Of a DNA stretch of 64,000 bases, positions 1 through 8,431 are shown piece by piece. A model generated the notes under the pieces. That model made no database searches. It was not told the origin of the DNA and worked only from the letters and a program-made list of their open reading frames with translations. The position numbers were made by a program, and so were the translations under genes. The DNA comes from CAMLOF01 sp041913045. GTDB taxonomy: Bacteria > Pseudomonadota > Gammaproteobacteria > Burkholderiales > Burkholderiaceae_C. The DNA lies in NCBI GenBank assembly GCA_041913045.1, contig JAYSGB010000001.1:211233-275232 (forward strand), given 5' to 3'. The first letter of the stretch is position 1; every line of letters begins with the position of its first letter.

Positions 1-615
1 TACACGCTGCGACGCGGTCATGCGCAGTGGTTGCGGAACAAGGCAGGGGCTGCCTACAAAATCACCAAGTACAACCATTCAAAGGGAAGAATGGGGCATC
101 TTCCGCAAGGCGCCCCTACGAGTCCCATGCTTGCGAACATTGCCATGAGCGCAGCCGATGCTGAGTTCGATACCCTCGCTCGTACTGCCGGCATGGTTTA
201 CACGCGGTACGCGGACGATTTGGTCTTCTCAACTTGCGACTCTAAATTCACCCGTGATAGGGCTTCCGACATCGTAGGCTCGGCATATCGGATTCTTGGG
301 AAGTATGGCTTTTCGCCGAACGTAGCCAAGACCGAGATAATCCCTCCTCGTGCGAGAAAAATCGTACTTGGCCTAATGGTCGACGAGCCCTCTCCACGCC
401 TGCCAAGGGAGTTCAAGGAGAAGATGCGCATGCATCTGTACTACCTGCACAAAGACGGAATCGGGCCCGCTCGTCATGCGGTCAAGCGCGGTTTCATCTC
501 CGTGGCAGGCATGCGCAACGTCTTGTACGGTTTTGCGGCTTTTGCCGCGCAGATTGAACCAACCTACGGCGCCAATATTCGCCAGGACCTCGATGCGATT
601 CCTTGGCCGACCTAG
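1..615 (+). CDS. Retron/DRT-type reverse transcriptase, 5' truncated by window edge
   Basis: RNA-directed DNA polymerase; 204 C-terminal residues are visible and the frame is open to base 1, so the start lies outside the window. Seen: palm motif LPQGAPTSP, the catalytic YADD box (RYADDLVFS), the NVAKTE segment, and a C-terminal thumb-like part (RKIVLGLMVD, then LPREFKEKMRMHLYYL) ending in AWP-like PWPT. Retron RTs usually carry VTG where this one has VLG, so a retron, DRT or related defence RT are all possible. GC is lower than in the following genes, which suggests transfer. The ncRNA or partner genes, if any, would be left of the window. Family assignment is sure, subtype is not. Confidence 0.85.
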   Translation, partial: YTLRRGHAQWLRNKAGAAYKITKYNHSKGRMGHLPQGAPTSPMLANIAMSAADAEFDTLARTAGMVYTRYADDLVFSTCDSKFTRDRASDIVGSAYRILGKYGFSPNVAKTEIIPPRARKIVLGLMVDEPSPRLPREFKEKMRMHLYYLHKDGIGPARHAVKRGFISVAGMRNVLYGFAAFAAQIEPTYGANIRQDLDAIPWPT

Positions 616-996
616 GTTTTGCGGACGTAGCAAGAGGGTACAAACGACATTGATCTAGTCAAAGACGAGTTTCAGGTGGAAGCTGACCTCCGTCGCTCCT
701 ATCACGAACGCCCCATTTCAGCCTTAACTAGCCAACAGCACAACATCTGCGGCAATCGGCCATCAGCTGACTTCCGCCGACCATGGCCCTCAAGAAAAGG
801 TCAATTTGTGCGCCTTCTGCTGCGACCGTTAGAAGCGGCACAGACCATACGCATTAGCGACGGCGGTAAAGACAAAGCCTCAAACGCTGGAAGGCCGCGC
901 AATTGACGCTCGTCAATACAGTTCTTGGCCAAACTGCAGACCGTTAGTCGATACTGACAATTGAAGTCTCTTACTCTGCAACGCCCCAACAGACCC
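616..996. other. Intergenic stretch without recognised gene
   Basis: 381 bases between the reverse transcriptase stop and arsA. GC is lower than in the arsA side. Short ORFs here (for example 676-906) have no recognisable motif, no good ribosome binding site and unconvincing codon use. I see no inverted terminal repeats, tRNA or clear promoter. It probably marks the edge of a horizontally acquired defence island. Confidence 0.5.
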
Positions 997-2751
997 ATGA
1001 ACTGGCTACTAAACCCCACCCGCTTTCTCTTCTTCACCGGCAAAGGGGGTGTGGGCAAGACGTCAATCTCCACGGCCTCGGCCATTGCCTTGGCAGACGC
1101 TGGCAAGCGCGTGTTGCTGGTCAGCACAGACGCCGCGTCGAACCTCGACGAAATGCTGGGCGTGCCCCTGTCAAACACCCCTGTGCCCGTGCCAGGCGTG
1201 GCAGGGTTGGAGCTGGCCAACATTGACCCCGACGTTGCCGCCAACCAGTACCGCAGCCGCGTGCTGGCCCAAATGGCGGGCGCCCCTGCCGAAGAGCAGG
1301 CCACGGTGCTTGAGCAGCTGTCTGGCGCGTGCACAACCGAGATTGCCTCTTTCGACGAATTCTCCAGCCTGCTGGCTGGCGGTGCCGACCACTTCGACCA
1401 CGTGGTGTTCGACACGGCACCCAGCGGCCACACCCTTCGCCTGTTGAGCCTGCCCAAGGCCTGGAGCGGGTTTCTGGCGGGCAACGACCGTGGGGCTTCC
1501 TGCCTGGGGCCGCATTCGGGCCTGAAGATGCAGGAGTCCCGCTTCAACCAGGCCCTGGCGGCGTTGACCGACCCCACGCAGACGTCTGTGGTGCTGGTGG
1601 CGCGCGCCGAAGCCGGTGCCCTGGCCGAGGCAGGCCGTACAGCGGAGGAGCTCCAAGACATTGGCCTGACGCGCCAATTGCTGGTGCTCAACGCGGTGTT
1701 CCAGCCATCGCTCCCCGGCGACCCACTGGCCCAGTCCGTTGCCCTTCAGGGCGAGCAGGCCTTGGCCGGCATGCCTGCTGTGTTGCGCACGCTGCCCCAG
1801 GCGCGGGTACCCTTGCGGCCGTTCGATTCGGTGGGCCTGCCCGCGCTGCGCGCGTTGTTGAACGACGGCTTGGCGCAAGCCTGGCGCCCCCTGGGCCAAA
1901 CAGCCGCGCCCCAGGCGCTGGACCTGCCTTCTCTGGCGCAGCTCGTCGAGCAACTCTCCAGCCAAGGGCGCGGGCTGGTGATGGTGATGGGCAAGGGGGG
2001 CGTCGGCAAGACCACGATTGCCGCTGCCCTGGCACTGGGCCTGGTGGCCAAAGGCCACCAGGTGCACCTCACCACCACCGATCCAGCCGCACACCTGAGC
2101 TTGACACTGGAGGGCGACGCCGACGGCTTGCAGGTCAGCCGCATCGACCCAAAGGTGGAAACCCAACGCTACATCGACAAAATGATGGCAACCAAAGGCA
2201 AGGGGCTGGACGAGCACGAACGCGCCTTGCTGCTGGAAGACCTTCAGTCACCGTGCACTGAGGAGGTGGCGGTGTTTCATGCGTTTTCACACACGGTGGC
2301 CCAGGCATCCAGCGCGTTTGTGGTGATGGACACGGCACCAACCGGCCACTCGCTGCTGTTGATGGATGCAACCGGCGCCTACCACCGCCAGATGCTGCGC
2401 GGGTTGGGGGAGCGCACGGGGGCAAGGGTGGTGACGCCTTTGATGCGCCTGCAGGACCCGCGCTACACGCAGGTCATTCTGGTGACCTTGCCCGAGACCA
2501 CGCCCGTGTCGCAGGCCAGCGCCCTGCAGGACGACTTGCGCCGTGCCAAGGTGGAACCCTATGCCTGGGTGTTGAACCGCTCGCTGCTGGCTGCCGCCCC
2601 TTCCGACCCCCTGCTGCAGGCCAGGCTGTGGGGGGAAGCCAAACAGATCGAGCGCATCCGGCAGGAGCAACTGGCCAAGCAGCTGTTTGTGTTGCCGTGG
2701 CAGGCGCAGCAGCCGGTGGGCATCAGCGCGCTGCAGAACCTGGTGCGCTGA
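997..2751 (+). CDS. arsA: ArsA arsenite/antimonite-translocating ATPase
   Basis: Soluble ATPase that normally energises the ArsB arsenite efflux channel. The protein is 584 aa with two tandem ArsA halves, the usual length for bacterial ArsA (about 583). Seen: P-loops GKGGVGKTS (about residue 15) and GKGGVGKTT (about 332), DTAPSGH and DTAPTGHSLLLMD signatures, and three cysteines at about 112, 169 and 420 in the contexts that bind As(III)/Sb(III) in R773 ArsA (ACTTE, GASCLGP, SPCTEE). ATG 997 is chosen over TTG 961 because the conserved protein starts there. There is no arsB, acr3, arsD, arsC or arsR beside it, so its membrane partner must be elsewhere or it has another role. Confidence 0.9.
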   Translation: MNWLLNPTRFLFFTGKGGVGKTSISTASAIALADAGKRVLLVSTDAASNLDEMLGVPLSNTPVPVPGVAGLELANIDPDVAANQYRSRVLAQMAGAPAEEQATVLEQLSGACTTEIASFDEFSSLLAGGADHFDHVVFDTAPSGHTLRLLSLPKAWSGFLAGNDRGASCLGPHSGLKMQESRFNQALAALTDPTQTSVVLVARAEAGALAEAGRTAEELQDIGLTRQLLVLNAVFQPSLPGDPLAQSVALQGEQALAGMPAVLRTLPQARVPLRPFDSVGLPALRALLNDGLAQAWRPLGQTAAPQALDLPSLAQLVEQLSSQGRGLVMVMGKGGVGKTTIAAALALGLVAKGHQVHLTTTDPAAHLSLTLEGDADGLQVSRIDPKVETQRYIDKMMATKGKGLDEHERALLLEDLQSPCTEEVAVFHAFSHTVAQASSAFVVMDTAPTGHSLLLMDATGAYHRQMLRGLGERTGARVVTPLMRLQDPRYTQVILVTLPETTPVSQASALQDDLRRAKVEPYAWVLNRSLLAAAPSDPLLQARLWGEAKQIERIRQEQLAKQLFVLPWQAQQPVGISALQNLVR

Positions 2752-2768
2752 CGCGCCTGTTGCAGGGC

Positions 2769-3359
2769 TTACCGCCGCAACGCCCCCGCCAACGTCTGCA
2801 GCGCAGTCAGCACACCCTCCACCGTCTGCCCGGCGCGCTCGTCCTTCAGGCCGCCCTGCTCGTCAAACGCCTCGTTCGCGCGCGCCAGCGCAAACTGCTG
2901 CGGCACCACAATCATCTGGAAAGCCATTTGCAGGTACTGCCGCACATAGTTCATGGAACGCAATGCGCCGCCCGCGCCGGGTGACGCCGCCAGCAGCGCC
3001 ACCGGCTTGTTGGCGGTGGTGGCCAGGCCGCTGCGCTGGCCGGCACCCGGCTGTATGCGCGACAGCCAGTCAAACGCGTTGATGAACAAGGGTGTGGGAA
3101 AACCGTTGTACTCCGGCGTCACCACCAGCACGCCGTCGGCCGCTTCCAGCGCGCGTTGCAGTTCATATGCGCCCTGCGGTACACCATCGGCTTTCTCCAG
3201 GTCGCCGTCGTAAATGGGCAGCTCCAGGGCGCGCAGGTCCAGCACCGTGGCCTGCATGCCCAGTGCTTGCGCACGCCGGGCAGCGTGCGCCGCCAGCGCA
3301 ACGTTCCACGAGCCCTGCCGGGCGCTTCCAGGTATCACCAAGATTCGGGTGGGGTTCAC
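2769..3359 (-). CDS. NAD(P)H-dependent FMN reductase family protein
   Basis: Flavodoxin-fold reductase (PF03358 type; relatives include chromate/quinone reductases such as ChrR/YieF). 196 aa. Seen: the phosphate-binding loop PGSARQGSWN near the N terminus and the signature PEYNGFPTPLFINAFDWLSR in the middle. GTG 3359 is preferred over the upstream ATG 3392 because AAAGGA lies 7 bases before it and the conserved fold begins right there. It is transcribed after the fic gene with a 29-base gap, so the two may be co-transcribed; it converges on arsA. The substrate cannot be told from sequence. Confidence 0.85.
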   Translation of the reverse strand: MNPTRILVIPGSARQGSWNVALAAHAARRAQALGMQATVLDLRALELPIYDGDLEKADGVPQGAYELQRALEAADGVLVVTPEYNGFPTPLFINAFDWLSRIQPGAGQRSGLATTANKPVALLAASPGAGGALRSMNYVRQYLQMAFQMIVVPQQFALARANEAFDEQGGLKDERAGQTVEGVLTALQTLAGALRR

Positions 3360-3388
3360 GGCACATTCCTTTCGTTCGGCATTCCGCC

Positions 3389-4507
3389 TCAAACCTGTTC
3401 AAGCTCGTAGGCGCTGCTGCGCCCGCCCGCCGGGGTTTTGCGCAGCACACCATGTGCAATCAGTTCGTTGATGTCGCGCAGGGCCGTGTCTGGCGAACAC
3501 TTGGCCAGCGCGGCCCACTTTTGGCTGGTCAACTTGCCTTCAAAGCCGTCCAGCAACCGGTTGATGACCTTGGCCTGCCGCGCGTTCATGGGCAGGGCAG
3601 CCCAGCGGTTCCAGAAGCGCGCTTTGTGCAGCACCCCGTCCAGCATCGTATGGGCTTGCTCCAAGGCACGCAGCAAGGTGCCCAGAAACCAGTGCAACCA
3701 GGGGGTCACGTCCATGCCATCTTTTTGGGTTTGTTCCAGCATGTCGTAATAGGCGCTGCGTTCGCGCTGTATCTGTGCCGAAAGGCTGTAGAACCGTTGG
3801 CCGCAGCCGTCGCTGCGGGCCAGCAACAGGTCCCCCACCGCACGGGCTATGCGGCCGTTGCCGTTGTCAAAAGGGTGCAGTGTGACCAGCCACAGGTGTG
3901 CCAAGCCTGCCTTCAGCAATGGAGGGTCTGCACCTTCGGCGTTGAACCACGCCAAAAATGCCGCCAATTCGCGTTCCAGCACATGTGCGGGTGGTGCCTC
4001 GTAATGCACACGCTGGCGGTGCAGCGGGCCAGACACCACCTGCATCGGCCCCCGCGCATCGTCGCGCAGGGCGGCCACGCGCACGGGTGCCAGACCACTG
4101 TAGCCGGTAGGGAACAGGGCCGCGTGCCAACCCAACAGCCTGGGCAAGGTAAGCGGCTGGTTGGCGTGGGTGGTGGCGTCCAACACCACTTCCACCATGC
4201 CTTCCACGTGCCGGTCTGCGGGTGCCAAGGCACCAATGTCCACCCCCAGCCGCCGGGCAATCGAAGAACGCACGGCATGCGGGTCGAACTGTTCGCCCTC
4301 AATTTCGCTGGTCTTTAACACGTCTTCGGTCAAGGCCAGCAGGCTGGCAGCGTCGCGCTGCGCCATGCCCAGGTCGGCCAGGCGGCCCAACAGCTTGCCT
4401 TGGGCCCGGCTCACTTCGGCCAGGGGCAAGGCCAGCCGAGCCAGGTCGTAACGCCAGTGCGGCCAATCGGCTTGCTGCCAGATATACGTGCATTCACCGC
4501 AGTTCAT
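3389..4507 (-). CDS. Fic family protein with N-terminal DUF4172-like and C-terminal winged-helix parts
   Basis: Probable AMP-transferase (or related nucleotidyl transferase) modifying a protein hydroxyl. 372 aa. Seen: N-terminal YIWQQADWPHW block typical of DUF4172 Fic proteins; an inhibitory-helix motif TSEIEG at 66-71 matching [S/T]xxxE[G/N] in front of the core (class II, self-inhibited); the complete catalytic motif HPFDNGNGRIAR at 211-222; and a C-terminal winged-helix-like region with GVLRKTPAGGRSSAYEL. All catalytic residues are present. No antitoxin gene is adjacent, which agrees with an in-cis inhibited enzyme. Target unknown. Confidence 0.9.
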   Translation of the reverse strand: MNCGECTYIWQQADWPHWRYDLARLALPLAEVSRAQGKLLGRLADLGMAQRDAASLLALTEDVLKTSEIEGEQFDPHAVRSSIARRLGVDIGALAPADRHVEGMVEVVLDATTHANQPLTLPRLLGWHAALFPTGYSGLAPVRVAALRDDARGPMQVVSGPLHRQRVHYEAPPAHVLERELAAFLAWFNAEGADPPLLKAGLAHLWLVTLHPFDNGNGRIARAVGDLLLARSDGCGQRFYSLSAQIQRERSAYYDMLEQTQKDGMDVTPWLHWFLGTLLRALEQAHTMLDGVLHKARFWNRWAALPMNARQAKVINRLLDGFEGKLTSQKWAALAKCSPDTALRDINELIAHGVLRKTPAGGRSSAYELEQV

Positions 4508-4573
4508 GCGGAGATTATGAGCCGCAATCCCCGCACCCGCAAGCCGTTATAGGGAAACACCCAGTAGCCGCCG

Positions 4574-4595
4574 ATTACATTTGCACACATATAAT
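4574..4595 (+). promoter_or_regulatory. Operator/-10 region upstream of the MarR gene
   Basis: ATTTGCACA immediately before a TATAAT hexamer (4590-4595). The same ATTTGCACA-plus-TATAAT arrangement is found on the minus strand in the promoter of the ProX-like operon (8371-8398). Here the -35 is poor and the dyad imperfect (ATTTG-CA-CACAT). Inferred autoregulatory site of the MarR protein encoded at 4735. Confidence 0.5.
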
Positions 4596-4645
4596 TGCGA
4601 ACTGGTTGAACTAACGAGCGACCAGTTTTTCATCATTTCGAGTTT

Positions 4646-4672
4646 GAGCCCCTGCCCAGGGGCTCTTTTTTT
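4646..4672 (+). terminator. Rho-independent terminator in the MarR leader
   Basis: Nine-base stem GAGCCCCTG / CAGGGGCTC with a two-base loop followed by seven T. It points rightwards and lies between the TATAAT at 4590 and the MarR start at 4735, with no gene upstream on this strand. A weaker hairpin (AACTGGT 4600-4606 / ACCAGTT 4621-4627) precedes it. Either a leader attenuator or the end of a short RNA. Confidence 0.75.
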
Positions 4673-4734
4673 GGCCGGTTCAGCGGTGCGGCCCGGCCTG
4701 ATGCATGATACGGGCGCCCCATTTTTGCAGCGCC

Positions 4735-5256
4735 ATGCCCAAACCGCCAAAACCCCGCAAGCCCACGCCACAGGCCTCTCATTTGCAGACCGGCCAGCCT
4801 GCCAACGCCGCCTTGGTTCTGCGGCAGTTCCGGGTGGTGTTCAACGCGGTCAAAACGCACTTTCAACAAGTGGAAAAGCAGGTGGGTATGGGCGGTGCGC
4901 AGGTTTGGGCGCTGCATGCGGTGCACAGCCAGCCGGGGCTCAGCATGAACGACCTGGCCAAGGTGATGGACATTCACCAGTCCACCGCCAGCAACCTGGT
5001 GCGGCAGTTGATCAAACGCCAGTTGGTGCGGGCCGAACGTTCCAGCGCCGACCGCCGCAGCGTGATGCTCTACGTGGAGCCCGCTGCAGAGCCACTGCTG
5101 CAAGGCGTGCCCGGCCCGTTCCAGGGCGTGCTGCCCGGCGCGCTGGAACAACTGCCCGCCGAAACGCTGGCCCAACTGCACCAGAACCTGGGGCAGCTCA
5201 TCCAGGTTCTGGAAGCCGACGAAAAGGCCGGCAGCATCCCGCTGGCCCAGTTGTGA
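4735..5256 (+). CDS. MarR family transcriptional regulator
   Basis: 173 aa winged-helix repressor. Seen: central helix-turn-helix LSMNDLAKVMDIHQSTASNL followed by a wing with the SADRRSV signature of MarR proteins; basic, proline-rich N terminus. ATG 4735 is chosen because the upstream ATG at 4705 adds only non-conserved residues; neither has a strong ribosome site. Its stop codon abuts the stop of the ProV-like gene on the other strand (TGATCA). The same operator-like motif sits before this gene and in the osmoprotectant promoter, so I infer it represses that operon, comparable to CosR/EctR-type MarR regulators of compatible solute genes. Confidence 0.85.
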   Translation: MPKPPKPRKPTPQASHLQTGQPANAALVLRQFRVVFNAVKTHFQQVEKQVGMGGAQVWALHAVHSQPGLSMNDLAKVMDIHQSTASNLVRQLIKRQLVRAERSSADRRSVMLYVEPAAEPLLQGVPGPFQGVLPGALEQLPAETLAQLHQNLGQLIQVLEADEKAGSIPLAQL

Positions 5257-6300
5257 TCACGCCAACGGCGGCACCATCGCGGCGATGATGTCGTTCATGG
5301 CAATGGTGCCCAGGTGCCGCCCCTTGGCGTTCACCACGTTGGCGGCGTCCTGGCTTTCGGCACTCAGCAGCCGCGCTGCTTCCTCGACCACCAGGCTGGC
5401 GTCCACCATTGGCCCTTGAATGGGCGGGTTGGGCTGCATCAGCGTTCGGCAGCGTATCACCCGGCCCCGGTTCACGTCGCGCACAAAGCTGGCGATGTAG
5501 TCGTCGGCGGGCTTCAGCACAATCTGCTGGCCGCTGCCTTGCTGCACCACTTCACCATCGCGCAGTATGGCAATGCGGTCGCCCAGGCGCAGCGCTTCGT
5601 CAAGGTCGTGGGTAATGAACACAATGGTCTTGCCGATTTCCTGCTGCAGGTCGAGCAGCACGCTTTGCATGTCGCTGCGGATGAGTGGGTCCAGCGCCGA
5701 AAACGCTTCGTCCATCAGCAGAATGGGGGCGTCGTTGGTGAGCGCGCGCGCCAACCCCACGCGCTGCTGCATGCCGCCTGACAGCTGGTTGGGGTAGTGG
5801 TCTTCATAGCCCTTCAGGCCCACGCGTTCAACCCAGCGCATGGCGTGCTCGTGGCGCAGCTTGCGCTTCACACCTTGAACCTGCAGGCCGTATTCCACGT
5901 TCTCCAGCACCGTGAAGTGGGGGAACAGCGCAAACTTCTGGAACACCATGGCCGTCTGCTCGCGGCGGAACTGCAGCAGCTCCCGCTGCCGCATGGCCAC
6001 CACGTCGGCTTCCTTGCCGTCGGTCTGCACCAGCACCTGCCCGGCAGTGGGGTCGATCAGCCGGTTCACGTGGCGTATCAGCGTGCTCTTGCCCGAGCCC
6101 GACAGACCCATCACCACCTGTATGCCGCCAGCGGGCATGTCGATGTTGATGTCCCGCAGGCCCAGCACGTGGCCGTGCTGGTCGCGCAGTTCCTGCTTGC
6201 TCATGCCCTGGCGCACCGGCTCCAGGAACTTGTCTGGCGTGGGCCCGAACAGCTTGTAGAGGTTGCGGATCTGAATGCCAGTCTGGCGGGTTTCAGCCAT
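5257..6300 (-). CDS. Glycine betaine/proline-type ABC transporter ATP-binding protein
   Basis: ATPase of a type I importer for quaternary-ammonium osmoprotectants. 347 aa. Seen: Walker A GLSGSGKST, signature LSGGMQQRVGLARAL, Walker B ILLMDEAFSALD, switch histidine THD, and a C-terminal extension resembling a CBS domain, typical of ProV/OpuAA. ATG 6300 is preferred over 6363: GGAGGTG lies just upstream and the start overlaps the stop of the permease gene by 8 bases (translational coupling). Last gene of a three-gene operon with permease and binding protein. Confidence 0.93.
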   Translation of the reverse strand: MAETRQTGIQIRNLYKLFGPTPDKFLEPVRQGMSKQELRDQHGHVLGLRDINIDMPAGGIQVVMGLSGSGKSTLIRHVNRLIDPTAGQVLVQTDGKEADVVAMRQRELLQFRREQTAMVFQKFALFPHFTVLENVEYGLQVQGVKRKLRHEHAMRWVERVGLKGYEDHYPNQLSGGMQQRVGLARALTNDAPILLMDEAFSALDPLIRSDMQSVLLDLQQEIGKTIVFITHDLDEALRLGDRIAILRDGEVVQQGSGQQIVLKPADDYIASFVRDVNRGRVIRCRTLMQPNPPIQGPMVDASLVVEEAARLLSAESQDAANVVNAKGRHLGTIAMNDIIAAMVPPLA

Positions 6301-7186
6301 GTTGCACCTCCAGGTGTTTTTGCAGGCGCTTGCCGTAGGCCTGTGAGGCGCGGTCAAACACAATGGCTATGCCCACAATGGCCATGCCGTTGAGCAGCCC
6401 CATGGTGAAGTACTGGTTGGTAATGGCCTTGAGCACGGGTTGCCCCAGGCCCTGTACGCCAATCATGGAGGCGATGACCACCATGGACAGCGACAGCATG
6501 ATGGTCTGGTTGATGCCCGCCATGATGGTGGGTAGCGCCAGTGGCAGCTGCACCTTGCGCAGCTTCTGCCAGGCAGATGAACCAAAGGCGTCAGCCGCTT
6601 CCAGCAGGTCTTTGTCCACCAGGCGTATGCCCAGGTTGGTGAAGCGTATGACCGGTGGAATGGCGTAGATGACCACGGCGATCAGCCCCGGCACACGCCC
6701 AATGCCGAGCAACATCACCACGGGTATGAGGTACACGAAGCTGGGCATGGTCTGCATCACGTCCAGCGCCGGGTTGACGAAGCGCTGCAGGCGGTCTGAG
6801 CGGCTCATGGCAACGCCTATGGGCAAGCCCAACGCAATGGCCACCACGGTACACACGAAGATCATGGAGATGGTCTTCATGGTGTCTTCCCACATGCCAA
6901 ACACGCCAATGGCGAGCAGAGTCAAGGTGGTGCCCACCACCACCTTGAGCGAGCGCGAAGCCAGCCACGCCACCAGCACAATGACCGCGAGCACCACCGG
7001 CCAGGGGGACTGCGTGAGCAGGCGTTCCGACACCAGCAGGAACTGGCGCAAAGGCTCGAAGAACTTTTCCAGCACCTCGCCATATTCGCGTGTGAAGTCA
7101 CGAAACGCACCGTCCACGAAACGGCGCAGCAGGCTCAGCGTTTCCGTTCCCAGGGCCGGAAACGCCTCCAACCAGTCCCGGCTCAT
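6293..7186 (-). CDS. Osmoprotectant ABC transporter permease (ProW-like)
   Basis: Inner-membrane permease, 297 aa, with an N-terminal hydrophilic stretch, several hydrophobic segments (for example VVLAVIVLVAWLA and FVYLIPVVMLLGIG) and an EAA-type coupling loop around EAADAFGSSAWQKLRKVQLPL. This agrees with the BPD_transp_1 fold of ProW/OpuAB. The start overlaps the stop of the binding-protein gene by four bases (ATGA) and its end overlaps the ATPase gene, so the three are translated together. Confidence 0.93.
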   Translation of the reverse strand: MSRDWLEAFPALGTETLSLLRRFVDGAFRDFTREYGEVLEKFFEPLRQFLLVSERLLTQSPWPVVLAVIVLVAWLASRSLKVVVGTTLTLLAIGVFGMWEDTMKTISMIFVCTVVAIALGLPIGVAMSRSDRLQRFVNPALDVMQTMPSFVYLIPVVMLLGIGRVPGLIAVVIYAIPPVIRFTNLGIRLVDKDLLEAADAFGSSAWQKLRKVQLPLALPTIMAGINQTIMLSLSMVVIASMIGVQGLGQPVLKAITNQYFTMGLLNGMAIVGIAIVFDRASQAYGKRLQKHLEVQHG

Positions 7187-8184
7187 CGCAGCGCGGCCTT
7201 CACCTTGGTAGCTACATCAGGCGTCACCCAGGCGCTCCACACCTCGGGCTGGGTCTTGAGGAAGTGGCGGGCACCATCTTCACCGCTGGCCTGGTTATCG
7301 CTCATCCATGCCAGCAGTTGGTTCACGGTGGCGTTGCCCCAGCTGCGCTTGTTCAGGTATTCCACCGCCGGGCCGCCCGCTTTCTTGAATCGGTCTGTCA
7401 CCACCGTGAACACCTCGGCCCTTGCCCAGTCGGTCTTGACCGGGTTGGCGCATTCCGCCTTGGCATTGCAGGCCTCGAAGGCGGCCTTGTCGTGTGGCAC
7501 ACCCGCGTCCAGCTTGACCATCTGGTACTTGCCCAGAATGGAGGTAGGCGCCCAGTAGTAACCCAGCCAGCCCTGCTTGCGTTCATAGGCTTTGGCAATG
7601 GAGCCGTCCAGCCCGGCGGCGGAGCCGGTGTCCACCAGCACATAGCCTTTTTTCTCGGCGTCCCACGCCTTGAAGGCATTGACGGTGGTGAGCTGGCAGT
7701 TCCAACCCGAGGGGCAATTGTGCACGGCGCCCTTGGCCTTGTCTTCGGGGGCAGGGAACAAGTCTGGGCGCTTCAGCGCATCGTCAATGGTCTTGACGCC
7801 TGGGTTCGCGTCTGCCACGTACTTCGGTATCCACCAGCCTTCCACGCCACCATCCTTCAGCGATTGCGCGGCGTAGTGCAGGCGGCCATCCTTGACGGCG
7901 GCATCCAACGGCTGGCGCACAGCGTTGATCCAGGCTTCGGGTGCCACGTCTGGGCGGCCTTTTTCCATCATCGACGTGAGCGTGGGCATGGTGTCGCCCG
8001 GTACAACTTCCACCTCACAACCATAGCCCTGCGAAAGGATGACGCGGTCGATCTCGGCCAGGACCTCGGCGGACTGCCAGTTCATGCTGGCCACGGTGAC
8101 CTTGCCACACGCGGCGGATGCCAACCCTGGCAAGGCAACAAACGCGCACGCGGCTGCAAGTCGGAAGAAAGTCTGACGGTTCAT
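7183..8184 (-). CDS. Periplasmic glycine betaine/choline-type binding protein (ProX/OpuAC-like)
   Basis: Substrate-binding protein, 333 aa, with a signal peptide ending in PGLASA and then ACGKVTVASMNWQSAEVLAE, the usual start of an OpuAC-domain mature protein. Aromatic residues in GWWIPKY and GYYWAPTS could form the cation-pi cage known in this family. ATG 8184 is chosen (CAGGAG upstream, signal peptide begins there); the frame extends to 8385 only because it is open. First gene of the operon; the promoter at 8371-8398 leaves a leader of roughly 180 bases. Confidence 0.93.
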   Translation of the reverse strand: MNRQTFFRLAAACAFVALPGLASAACGKVTVASMNWQSAEVLAEIDRVILSQGYGCEVEVVPGDTMPTLTSMMEKGRPDVAPEAWINAVRQPLDAAVKDGRLHYAAQSLKDGGVEGWWIPKYVADANPGVKTIDDALKRPDLFPAPEDKAKGAVHNCPSGWNCQLTTVNAFKAWDAEKKGYVLVDTGSAAGLDGSIAKAYERKQGWLGYYWAPTSILGKYQMVKLDAGVPHDKAAFEACNAKAECANPVKTDWARAEVFTVVTDRFKKAGGPAVEYLNKRSWGNATVNQLLAWMSDNQASGEDGARHFLKTQPEVWSAWVTPDVATKVKAALR

Positions 8185-8370
8185 GGGATCTGCTCCTGTT
8201 GTCTGAGGGAGTAGGCACCGTGCGGTGTGACGCTGTTCCGGCTGACCGGAAGGACCACCGCCAACGGGCGGGAATACGGCAAAGGGCTGTTGAACAAGCC
8301 CCGCCCGAGCCAGAAGATGGCCAGGTGAACACCGCAAAAGAAAGGCGCTGCGAGTGCAGCACGCCTTTAA

Positions 8371-8398
8371 ATTATATTTGTGCAAATATATATGTCAA
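8371..8398 (-). promoter_or_regulatory. Strong sigma70 promoter with embedded operator for the osmoprotectant operon
   Basis: On the minus strand: TTGACA (8398-8393), 16-base spacer, TATAAT (8376-8371), i.e. consensus hexamers. The spacer and -10 are covered by an inverted repeat TATATTTG-TG-CAAATATA (8373-8390, eight-base arms). The core matches the sequence upstream of the MarR gene. A repressor bound here would block the promoter. Confidence 0.8.
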
Positions 8399-8431
8399 GG
8401 GGTAACATCCCCGCTCAACCAGCGTTTCACC

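Noticed and set aside
676..906. Small ORF of 76 aa after the reverse transcriptase
   Set aside because: No recognisable motif, weak start context and unconvincing codon use; more likely intergenic.
890..960. attC-like GTTAG cores hinting at an integron cassette site
   Set aside because: The heptamers do not match GTTRRRY and no paired core sites or palindromic arms were found.
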